DNA from: an uncultured Lachnospiraceae bacterium
Lineage (GTDB): Bacteria > Bacillota > Clostridia > Lachnospirales > Lachnospiraceae
Reading direction: 5' to 3'
Assembly: GCA_910579505.1 (NCBI GenBank)
Contig: CAJTTZ010000018.1
Location: forward strand, 1-55,556
Length of the DNA stretch: 55,556 bases
Shown piece after piece: positions 8,753-15,310 of the stretch; position 1 is the first letter of the stretch; each line of letters starts with the position of its first letter. The position numbers and the translations under genes are program-made. The notes below the pieces were generated by a model. The model saw nothing but the letters and a program-made list of their open reading frames with translations, searched no databases and was not told the DNA's origin.

Positions 8753-8792
8753 TAAAAAACAGGCGCTGCCCCACAAAGAGGGCAAACGCCTG
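8753..8792 (-). terminator. Strong leader terminator in front of the mef-like gene
   Basis: On the minus strand, CAGGCG...GCCC pairs with GGGC...CGCCTG and is followed by six T residues, about 50 nt before the start codon. It would block transcription of the pump unless an alternative fold forms. Confidence 0.8.
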
Positions 8793-8876
8793 CATAAGAA
8801 TAAAGCACAAAAGCTACACGATACAGTTCAAAGACCGTTCGTGTCAGACTTACGTGTTTATTATGTATACGCACAC

Positions 8877-8896
8877 AAAAAAAGCCCACTGAGTGG
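8877..8896 (-). terminator. Small leader terminator
   Basis: CCACT-c-AGTGG followed by GC and seven T residues on the minus strand. The hairpin is short, so termination may be partial. It sits inside the long inverted repeat of the leader. Confidence 0.5.
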
Positions 8897-8923
8897 AAAA
8901 ATACCTCTACTTTTTATTGCATA

Positions 8924-8944
8924 TTAGCGTACACAAATTAACAC
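8924..8944 (-). CDS. Putative six-residue leader peptide (MLICVR)
   Basis: GTG start with AAGGAGG 7 nt upstream, encoding Met-Leu-Ile-Cys-Val-Arg and then a stop. It lies about 27 nt after the predicted transcription start, inside the 5' arm of the leader's long inverted repeat. Ribosome stalling here would free the downstream arm. The peptide does not match an arrest sequence I know, and an overlapping GTG would give only two residues, so the call is tentative. Confidence 0.4.
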   Translation of the reverse strand: MLICVR

Positions 8945-8977
8945 ACGTAAGCCTCCTTCCATTTTCAAACTTTCGAT

Positions 8978-9006
8978 ACTATACCATGTATCAGATGGAT
9001 TGTCAA
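8978..9006 (-). promoter_or_regulatory. Strong promoter of the mef-like gene
   Basis: A perfect TTGACA (9001-9006) with a 17-bp spacer and TATAGT (8978-8983) on the minus strand, reading into the attenuator leader. Confidence 0.8.
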
Positions 9007-9048
9007 TAGTCTTCTGAAATTATTTTGAGATGTAAAACAAAATTGGCA

Positions 9049-9187
9049 AGCAATGCAATCTTCCGTAAGATTGCGTATTTAGCAGAAATCCCGTACCCGG
9101 AATTTCTGCTAAATGCTTGTTGGTGACATGTCCCCAAACCCCTGAGATCATCACCTGCGGTGATGGCTGCGCGTTCCGTTGGAACGC
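9049..9187. other. Cluster of four perfect hairpins next to the relaxase gene (candidate ICE oriT)
   Basis: Four inverted repeats in 140 bp: GCAATCTT-ccgt-AAGATTGC (9055-9074), a 13-bp perfect repeat ATTTAGCAGAAAT/ATTTCTGCTAAAT (9077-9114), CATCACC-tgc-GGTGATG (9149-9165) and GCGTTCC-gtt-GGAACGC (9171-9187). It follows the MOBP relaxase gene directly. Such clusters are typical of transfer origins, but no nick sequence I know for MOBP elements was found, and the last hairpin could also terminate the relaxase operon. Confidence 0.4.
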
Positions 9188-9212
9188 TGAAAAAACAAAA
9201 GCAGGAAGAAAC

Positions 9213-10622
9213 CTATTGCCGTGACTTCTGCGATTCCCTCTGCGGTTCCCGCCCGGTGGGAATATCCAGCAAATGCTCCACATTCGCCCGGACATTATAA
9301 AGCTCTTTCATATCAGCCCTGGCCTGCTTATAAGCAGAGTAGGCTTTCCGTTTCTGTTCCAGAAGCCCGGCATATTCCTCTCGCAGAGCTTTGACGGAGG
9401 GCAGCTTTGTGATTCCCACCTCGTCAAAATATTTCTTCGCTGTTTGATGCAGAAGGATTTCCGCCTCATGTGCCGCACGGAATTTTTTGCTGTACCCAGC
9501 TTTTCGGTATTCCACATAGACCGCTCGCGTCTTGGCGTAGTTTACGATCTGTTTCTGCAGCTCCCCGTTGGCGGCCATCTGCGATTCCAGTTCCTTGATC
9601 TGTACTGACAACGCATTAAAGCTGGCGGTGACGGCATCTGATTTTTCCTGCAAATCCTCATAACTCATATCGCCATGCTCTTTGAGATAAATTACCGCCT
9701 GGGAGAGCTGTTTTAAGTTAAACACCTTCGCCCAGCGTTCATACCCCGGACCTTTGCCGGAACGGATTGCCGCCTCAATATCCACTAGCAGCCCGACTTT
9801 GGAAACCGGCTTTTGGGGAGAGGTACGGCGCGGCTTTACTATCCGGGCGCCTGTGATCCGTTCTTTGATAGCCTGCTCGGTATAGTCGCCTTTCAGCGTG
9901 TCACACCGGGTATATCTATCTTCCGGCGACAAGCGAAAACGAAGGTACTTTCGCTCCCGGTTGACTTCAATCCCGGCCGCCTCCAGCTTCTTCAACAGTT
10001 CTTCAAAGTCCTTCGGCTTTTCTTCCAGGGCCGCGTCAATGGCACAGCGGATCTGTTCCTGGTGGGAGGGCTGTTTTTTATTTCCCAGCCATGTACCATA
10101 GTGATCCCGGCTGGGCTTCGGATCCTCTACAATGGAAAGACCATGCTCTAAGCACAGCTTGTCATTCATGCGCCGGATTGCCCAGGTGGATCCCCAGAAG
10201 TTGCGGAACTTTTTCTGACAGTCCAGCGTTGTGGAATTTATGATGATGTGGTTATGGACATGGTGCTTGTCTACATGGGTACAGACAACAAAAGCGTGAT
10301 TGCCTTTTGTCAGTTTCAGAGCAAGCTCCCGCCCAATCTGGTTCGCTTCTTCCGGCGTGACCTCGCCGGGCTTGAAAGCCTGCCGGAGATGGTAGGCGAT
10401 CACATCGTCCGCGCCCTGGTTTCGTCCGGTCAGGTTCGCATACTGCCGCTTGGATAGAAGAAACTCCGCGTCGGCAATCCGGGTATCACACTCATAGCCA
10501 TAAATAAATTTCCCAAAATCGGTTTTCTGTGGATTCTCCACGTAGTCAATGATGTCTGCAATGGCCGTGGAAATATCCCGGCCTTTTCCAATGTGCAGAG
10601 GCATCAGCCGTGTGGTCGCCAT
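9213..10622 (-). CDS. MOBP-type conjugative relaxase
   Basis: A 469-residue relaxase/mobilization nuclease (VirD2-like, PF03432). It nicks oriT and leads the strand through the mating channel. The N-terminal IIDYVENP holds the likely catalytic Tyr27. The histidine cluster HVDKHHVHNHIIIN (His116, 120, 121, 123, 125) is the metal-binding signature of this family. The C-terminal half is basic and coiled-coil rich. GGAGG precedes the ATG at 10622. MobC, its usual accessory protein, is encoded 1 kb upstream, and a hairpin cluster that may be oriT lies directly downstream. Confidence 0.93.
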   Translation of the reverse strand: MATTRLMPLHIGKGRDISTAIADIIDYVENPQKTDFGKFIYGYECDTRIADAEFLLSKRQYANLTGRNQGADDVIAYHLRQAFKPGEVTPEEANQIGRELALKLTKGNHAFVVCTHVDKHHVHNHIIINSTTLDCQKKFRNFWGSTWAIRRMNDKLCLEHGLSIVEDPKPSRDHYGTWLGNKKQPSHQEQIRCAIDAALEEKPKDFEELLKKLEAAGIEVNRERKYLRFRLSPEDRYTRCDTLKGDYTEQAIKERITGARIVKPRRTSPQKPVSKVGLLVDIEAAIRSGKGPGYERWAKVFNLKQLSQAVIYLKEHGDMSYEDLQEKSDAVTASFNALSVQIKELESQMAANGELQKQIVNYAKTRAVYVEYRKAGYSKKFRAAHEAEILLHQTAKKYFDEVGITKLPSVKALREEYAGLLEQKRKAYSAYKQARADMKELYNVRANVEHLLDIPTGREPQRESQKSRQ

Positions 10623-10654
10623 ATCGTCACCTCCTTAGTCTGAAAATCATTATG

Positions 10655-11167
10655 TTATCGTGCGTGTTCTTTTTTCGTTTTTGGTTTATCCTTATGCGCT
10701 GCCTGCCGTCCGGCATGTTGATTTAGGCTGTCTCGGACAGAGGGCTTTTGTTCCTGAGTAAGCGGACATTCCCGCCTGGCCTGGGAGAGAAACAGGTCGG
10801 TAAGTCCGGGATTGCAGCGGTCCACGGCAAAGCAAACATTCCGGTCATATCCGAAACCGTCCTTATCCTCACAGACCGGAACCGTCTGCGCCCATGCTTT
10901 ATTGTCCCGTGAAATGCGCCCGTCATAATCTTTCTGCCGGACCGTGTTGGCAAGGACATAAAAAATCCGGCCAGGATCAAACTGCTGTAAGACCTGCTGC
11001 ACACATGCCGTACCTAAACGGTTATCCCGGTAGTTGTCCGTTATGGCCTGTTCGATTGCCTCCCTGCACGCAATGTTTGCCTTGTGGGAAGCGTGGTACT
11101 GATCCAGCTCCCCATGCTCATACGCATAGGTGGCAGAATGGAAATAAATTGGCGTTGTATCTTTCAA
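10655..11167 (-). CDS. DUF3849 protein with shared C-terminal tail
   Basis: A 170-residue protein with the DUF3849 pattern (PIYFHSATYAYEHGELDQY, SHKANIACREAIEQAI, NYRDNRL). The start is the TTG at 11167, with GGAGG 7 nt upstream. Function of the domain is unknown; it recurs in Tn1549-type elements. The C terminus carries the tail found on ten proteins here (QKPSVRDSL followed by a Lys/His/Arg-rich stretch). It lies just upstream of the relaxase gene, so a role in DNA processing, or delivery with the relaxase, is plausible. Confidence 0.75.
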   Translation of the reverse strand: MKDTTPIYFHSATYAYEHGELDQYHASHKANIACREAIEQAITDNYRDNRLGTACVQQVLQQFDPGRIFYVLANTVRQKDYDGRISRDNKAWAQTVPVCEDKDGFGYDRNVCFAVDRCNPGLTDLFLSQARRECPLTQEQKPSVRDSLNQHAGRQAAHKDKPKTKKEHAR

Positions 11168-11256
11168 TGAAATCCCTCCAATCAAAAAGCTGCCTTGACA
11201 GACAGCCGTAATTATAGAAAAAGGGCGGGGCTGCCAATGCGCCCCGCCGAACCTGT

Positions 11257-11547
11257 TTAACCAAATATAAAATCTTTCAGGGAGCCATTTACGCCGCCGA
11301 TCATGCCAACAAGCCAGGCCGCCGCCATCGGCAGACCGTAAGGACTTAAAAGAAATGCAACCACCAGCCAGGACAGCCCCGGCCAGAATCCGGCAATGAA
11401 GAACAGCACCAGCGCCGCCAGAAAAACAATTCCTGATAAAATTCCCAGCACAGCGCCGGAAATCACAACAAGAAATTTACAAACCAAATAAAGGATCCCC
11501 ATAACCAGGACAAAGGGGAGTGCCAACAGTTTACCAATCAGACGCAT
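11257..11547 (-). CDS. CD1845-family small membrane protein
   Basis: A 96-residue, very hydrophobic protein with three or four membrane segments (from LLALPFVLVMGILYLV to AAAWLVGMIGG) and a short LKDFIFG end. It resembles the CD1845-type membrane proteins kept between MobC and the relaxase in Tn1549-like elements. GGAGG lies before the ATG. No enzymatic motif is visible. It is likely an inner-membrane accessory of transfer, function unknown. Confidence 0.7.
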   Translation of the reverse strand: MRLIGKLLALPFVLVMGILYLVCKFLVVISGAVLGILSGIVFLAALVLFFIAGFWPGLSWLVVAFLLSPYGLPMAAAWLVGMIGGVNGSLKDFIFG

Positions 11548-11634
11548 ACGCCCGCCTCCTTTCGATAGGGAAGTTTATTCCCTATAAAAATTCTACCGTG
11601 CCGGACCACGGAAAGCAACGGTGTTTCTTCCTGT

Positions 11635-11979
11635 TTACGAAATGTTCGCAAATCCCCGCAGCAGCTTATCCATGCCATCCCAGAGGCCGTCCAACCGGGT
11701 ACGCAGATCCTCCACATCGGCGGCGTAAACGCTGCCGGTTTCATTGGCCCGCTTTGCATACTGGTTCAAGTTATTGGAACAGATACGAAGGAGGCGCACC
11801 ATTTCCTGAATATCGCCCATGTCAAGGTGAATAATGTAGCCGTCCACCGCCATCTTCCGAAGGTAAGCGGAGAGGTTGGTAATGCCAAGCTCCGCCATGC
11901 GCCCCTTTACTAGCTCCGCATCCTGCTCGGACATGACGAACTCCACCCGGACAGTTTTTTTGTTCTGCCCGGCCTTCAT
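11635..11979 (-). CDS. mobC: MobC-like relaxosome accessory protein
   Basis: A 114-residue protein with an N-terminal ribbon-helix-helix (KTVRVEFVMSEQDAELVKGRMAELGITNLSAYLRKMA split over strand and helices) and a helical C-terminal half (LLRICSNNLNQYAKRANETG). This matches MobC proteins that bind oriT and help the relaxase nick. The start overlaps the end of the upstream gene by 4 bp. It sits in the operon that leads to the MOBP relaxase. Confidence 0.88.
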   Translation of the reverse strand: MKAGQNKKTVRVEFVMSEQDAELVKGRMAELGITNLSAYLRKMAVDGYIIHLDMGDIQEMVRLLRICSNNLNQYAKRANETGSVYAADVEDLRTRLDGLWDGMDKLLRGFANIS

Positions 11980-12677
11980 CGTTCTGTCTCCCTTTTGCGG
12001 GAGGGCGGTTTATGGGAAGAAGCTGCCGCCGTCTGCGCCTCTTTGAGCCTTCCCCGCATGGTGCTTTTCTTCAGGCTGTCAATGTATTCTTTTATATCGC
12101 CGTTCACAGCATGGTAGGAACGTTTGAACCGTTCCCGTCTCAGGATCATGGCAAGCTCCGTTTCGCTTTCCGGTAAATCCGTCATTGACTTTGGATTCCC
12201 ATGCAGCGGCATAAGCTCATTCATAAGCCGCCTCCGCTCCTGGTAGGGAAGCGTGAAATTGGTTCCATCCTCAAAAGCAACAGCGACTTTCCCAATGGGG
12301 CAGGTCAGCGATTTCACCCGTTCCACATGCGTCCCATAATCCAGCGGATAAATAGTTCCAGTCACTTTTCCGTCCTTGACATCTTTGACAGAGAGGGCAT
12401 AGGCCAGGATCGGGTCTTTCGTCTGCTCGTGGTAGAACCGCCACACTTTATTTGCATGGCTGCCCTCCAGGTAGACTTCCCATTCCCGCAGGGTATAGGT
12501 GCCGCAGGGTCTTGACATCCACAGGAGGCGGCGGTCCTCCGGCTCCCCTGACAGGACCAGGTTTTGGATCAGTTCCTTATCCATGTCGAAATCGTCTTTA
12601 TAGTGCTGCGTATGCAGCTCCATGATCTGCCCCAGGCTGTCCAGTATGTCCACACCTTCAAACCTTGCCGCGCCCAT
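11976..12677 (-). CDS. Conserved ICE protein of unknown function with variant tail
   Basis: A 233-residue soluble protein I cannot assign to a known enzyme. The middle part (WRFYHEQTKDPILAYALSVKDV) looks like a mixed alpha/beta fold; no catalytic motif stands out. The C terminus has a variant of the shared tail (KKSTMRGRL followed by a K/R/P-rich stretch ending in ETER). Start and stop overlap the neighbours by a few bases, so it is translated within the MobC operon. GAGAGG lies 8 nt before the ATG. Confidence 0.7.
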   Translation of the reverse strand: MGAARFEGVDILDSLGQIMELHTQHYKDDFDMDKELIQNLVLSGEPEDRRLLWMSRPCGTYTLREWEVYLEGSHANKVWRFYHEQTKDPILAYALSVKDVKDGKVTGTIYPLDYGTHVERVKSLTCPIGKVAVAFEDGTNFTLPYQERRRLMNELMPLHGNPKSMTDLPESETELAMILRRERFKRSYHAVNGDIKEYIDSLKKSTMRGRLKEAQTAAASSHKPPSRKRETER

Positions 12678-13609
12678 CAGCGTTCCCTCTCCGGCAGAGG
12701 CGGTGCGGCCTGCCTTGCCTCATGCTCCGGACGGTCGGCTTTCAGTCGTTCCATTAGGGAAGGCTTTTCCTCCGGTAATGTTTCCGGTGCCAGTTCCCGG
12801 ATTTCCTCATAGGTCTGGCCGTCCGTCAGATCCGGGCGTTCCGGCGGTTCATTATTCAGCCTGCCATCCAGCATATTGTAGTTGCCGGTCTGTCCTTCCT
12901 CGTAAAGCTCCGCATTATACAGGTAGCTTTCCTGGGGCTTAAAAGGCTGCCCGGCAAACAGGATTTCCCTGCGGGGCGTAAACTGTGAAAGCACACCCTC
13001 CCGGAGCCTTGCAAAATCTTCATACTGGCGCAGGGTAAGGCCTCGCTCCAGCATTTCCGCCTGGGTGTGCGCCCAGCCCTCCCCATAGAGAAAATAATAC
13101 ATATCCGGCTGGTCGCAGACAAAGCACAGGGATCCGTCCTGATTGTCATAATAACCTGGAAGCTCCCCGTCAGAGTGATAACGTTCTTCCTTTCCAAGAT
13201 ACACCCGGTTATCCGCACCCAGCATAGCCACCATGCCAGCATAATTGCTGTGGACCGCAGAACGGATTTCTACCAGCGGGTCCGGCTCTGGCGTGATCTG
13301 CCTGCCGGGAATCTCATTTTGTTTCTCCGTCGCCGCATTTTTAGGTGTCACTTCCTCCTGGGCGCGGGCATCTAAATCCGGCTGTGCCGTTCCTTTCCGA
13401 ACAGCGCCGGGTTCCGGTTCCTTTTCTTTTACATAATAGTGGACGTTTGCCGTAGTATGGCTGCCTGCTTTTTTTGCGTAGTCCTCGGCTGCCTCTTTGG
13501 AGGTAAATTCCAAAGGTTTTCCGTCCTCCTTGCACCAGGCCTCTGCCCGGCCGAAAATGGACGCGCCGCTGCGGACCGCCCATACGCCATAAATTTTTTC
13601 TTTTTCCAT
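12677..13609 (-). CDS. Conserved ICE protein of unknown function with shared tail
   Basis: A 310-residue protein. I chose the ATG at 13609 (GGAGG 6 nt upstream) because the 51 residues added by the longer frame look non-native. The N terminus (IYGVWAVRSGASIFGRAEAWCKE) resembles the small ribonuclease-H1/caulimovirus-type fold of viroplasmin domains, which is tentative. A middle domain contains YYDNQDGSLCFVCDQPDMYY. The C terminus has the shared tail (EKPSLMERL, then basic residues ending PERER). It belongs to a run of five co-oriented genes with little or no spacing. Confidence 0.68.
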   Translation of the reverse strand: MEKEKIYGVWAVRSGASIFGRAEAWCKEDGKPLEFTSKEAAEDYAKKAGSHTTANVHYYVKEKEPEPGAVRKGTAQPDLDARAQEEVTPKNAATEKQNEIPGRQITPEPDPLVEIRSAVHSNYAGMVAMLGADNRVYLGKEERYHSDGELPGYYDNQDGSLCFVCDQPDMYYFLYGEGWAHTQAEMLERGLTLRQYEDFARLREGVLSQFTPRREILFAGQPFKPQESYLYNAELYEEGQTGNYNMLDGRLNNEPPERPDLTDGQTYEEIRELAPETLPEEKPSLMERLKADRPEHEARQAAPPLPERER

Positions 13610-13620
13610 TCCAATCCTCC

Positions 13621-14259
13621 TTACCGTTCCGGCTGCTTTGGCTGTTTCTGGCTCCTTGCCGGTTCTGCCGGTTTTGTTTCCTTTAGCTGCTGCCGGAGGG
13701 AAAGCTTTCGTTCCGGCTCCGCTTCGGAATCCGTGATATTGACATACTCGCCGATGATACAAAGGGCCTCGCTATAACTGCCGGAAGCAAATACACGGTC
13801 CTTCATTTCCTGTGCCTGTTTCTTCAGGTCATGCTCCCGCAGGATGCGGGCGGCAATCCCTACCAGGTTAAAGATATTCCCATCCTGGCCGATCAGCGCA
13901 CAGTCGGGCTTCTCCGGCTCCGGCGCAGGCTCCCCGATAAATCCGCCCAGGCGGTTCGGCACAAAGTCTGAAAGCCAGGTGCCGCCGAAAGTCTCATGGG
14001 TCTGCAACCGCCACATGGCAAGTTTCCCGATTTCCAGCTTCACATCCTCGAAAGGATAGAGCAGACAGGTAAGCTCTCCGTACTGGAAAGTGGAAACGTC
14101 CTTAAATTTGCTGCCGTCCTTCAAAATACCTGCCTCGGTGAACATCTCATTGATCCCGTCCACCCATTCCTGTGCGTCTCCGCCACACCCCTGCAAAATC
14201 AGTCCGTCTTTGCCTTCCATACGGCGAAGGTCCTCTGTTGTGATTGTATTGATACTCAA
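13621..14259 (-). CDS. Conserved ICE protein of unknown function with shared tail
   Basis: A 212-residue protein. The segment CALIGQDGNIFNLVGIAARI, followed by SYSEALCIIGEYVNI, recurs in proteins of Tn1549-like elements, but I know no assigned function. The start is TTG at 14259 with AGGAGG 8 nt upstream. The C terminus carries the shared tail (RKLSLRQQL followed by a Lys/Pro/Gln-rich stretch ending in QPER). It sits in the operon upstream of mobC. Confidence 0.68.
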   Translation of the reverse strand: MSINTITTEDLRRMEGKDGLILQGCGGDAQEWVDGINEMFTEAGILKDGSKFKDVSTFQYGELTCLLYPFEDVKLEIGKLAMWRLQTHETFGGTWLSDFVPNRLGGFIGEPAPEPEKPDCALIGQDGNIFNLVGIAARILREHDLKKQAQEMKDRVFASGSYSEALCIIGEYVNITDSEAEPERKLSLRQQLKETKPAEPARSQKQPKQPER

Positions 14260-14271
14260 ATAAACCGCCTC

Positions 14272-14796
14272 CTATCGTTCCTGTTGATGGTTGGTTTTCG
14301 GCCGGATGGTTTCTGCCTCCGGCTGTTTCTTTAGCTGCCTGCGGACAGAGGGCTTCTGTTCCGCTTTCCTCATATCCGCAAAAATATCTGACATGGGCCG
14401 CTCCCAGCGGTTCCCAAATCCCCGGAGTACCGTGTCCGCCAGTGCGCCGTTCTCCCGGAACATTTCTAAGGTACTGTATGCCCGGTCAAACAAATCCGCA
14501 CACCGTTCATCCACGTTGGGGGCAAAGTGGATCACCCCATAGGGATAATTGCCACCGGTTCCAATCCATCCCCTTACAAAATCATCAAAATCCTTTGTGA
14601 TCCCGGCATCGGCCAGTTCCACCGCATGGCTGGAATCCGTCAGGCTTGCTGCCGCATATTGCCTGCCTAAGACCAGCACCCCCGTGTCCGGGTTATACAG
14701 AAAGCGCCGGTTGTCAATCTGCTGCATGTCAATGGCCTGTGTCCGTGTGTCGATCCGCATGATTTCCTTTGTAATCGCTATATCCTTTATCTGCAT
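14272..14796 (-). CDS. Conserved ICE protein of unknown function with shared tail
   Basis: A 174-residue protein if the ATG at 14796 is used; that ATG sits unusually close to its AGGAGG. An ATG twelve codons further in (AAAGGA upstream) is an alternative. The body has RFLYNPDTGVLVLGRQYAA and WIGTGGNYPYGVIHFAP, without a domain I can name. The C terminus carries the shared tail (QKPSVRRQL, then basic residues ending QQER). It shares the operon with the next four genes toward mobC. Confidence 0.62.
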   Translation of the reverse strand: MQIKDIAITKEIMRIDTRTQAIDMQQIDNRRFLYNPDTGVLVLGRQYAAASLTDSSHAVELADAGITKDFDDFVRGWIGTGGNYPYGVIHFAPNVDERCADLFDRAYSTLEMFRENGALADTVLRGFGNRWERPMSDIFADMRKAEQKPSVRRQLKKQPEAETIRPKTNHQQER

Positions 14797-14935
14797 CCCT
14801 CCTGTCTGTTTTGAATCTGTCCGCAACTTAACCCTATTTCAGAGCACCAGAGTATTCTAATACAGCTACCTAAATGACAAGGGCCGGAAAGCCTTTGAAA
14901 TCAAGCTCTTTTTTGGCTAACTTGCGGACATATCA

Positions 14936-15310
14936 CTACTTATTCCGGCGTTCCCGCCGCTTTCGTTCCCGCTCATACTTCCGCCTGGCAGATACCCGGC
15001 ACATATCGGAACAATACGCCTGGCTGGTGGTGGGAAGATACGCCCTGCCGCAGACCGGACAGGTTTTCTGCCTCATGGACGTGTCCTCCCCGGTAATAGC
15101 GGATTCCAGCGCCGGGTCAGCCGGCAGCACCGCCTCCCGGAAATACCGGCAGTAAGAACCGGTCCACCATTTCTGCAGCATGTAACAGGGGCAGTCCAAA
15201 GGCAGACAGAGCTGGTCCTGATTGTCATAGTTGGCGCAGCATTTTGTTACCTGCTTTCGGATCGCCGCCCGCTGGTCGCGTGTCAGTTCCCGTGGCGGCC
15301 GGCTGCTCAT
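14936..15310 (-). CDS. Cys-rich VLP-type zinc protein
   Basis: A 124-residue cysteine-rich protein. The first half has CCANYDNQDQLCLPLDCPCY and YFREAVLPADPALE, typical of the Cys-rich VLP family of Tn1549-like elements. The second half has a zinc ribbon, CPVCGRAYLP with YCSDMC, and ends in a very basic helix (RRKYERERKRRERRNK) suited to nucleic-acid binding. The start overlaps the end of topB by 4 bp, so the two are co-translated. Function is unknown. Confidence 0.8.
   Translation of the reverse strand: MSSRPPRELTRDQRAAIRKQVTKCCANYDNQDQLCLPLDCPCYMLQKWWTGSYCRYFREAVLPADPALESAITGEDTSMRQKTCPVCGRAYLPTTSQAYCSDMCRVSARRKYERERKRRERRNK

Larger units (their letters stand above)
8707..8971 (-). promoter_or_regulatory. 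Attenuator leader of the mef-like gene
   Basis: About 265 nt of leader lie between a strong promoter (8978-9006) and the pump start. It contains a short leader-peptide frame (8924-8944), a long imperfect inverted repeat (8849-8872 with 8927-8951, about 24 bp), a small terminator (8877-8896) enclosed by that repeat, and a strong terminator (8753-8792) just before the gene. The motif ATGCAATAAAAA occurs twice, after the leader peptide and before the gene's own ribosome binding site. This layout matches antibiotic-inducible transcription attenuation as known for mef(A)/msr(D), erm and tet(M). Confidence 0.65.

Noticed and set aside
8707..8889. Extension of the efflux gene to an ATG at 8889
   Set aside because: The extra 61 residues are the translation of the attenuator hairpins; the ATG at 8706 has an ideal ribosome site.
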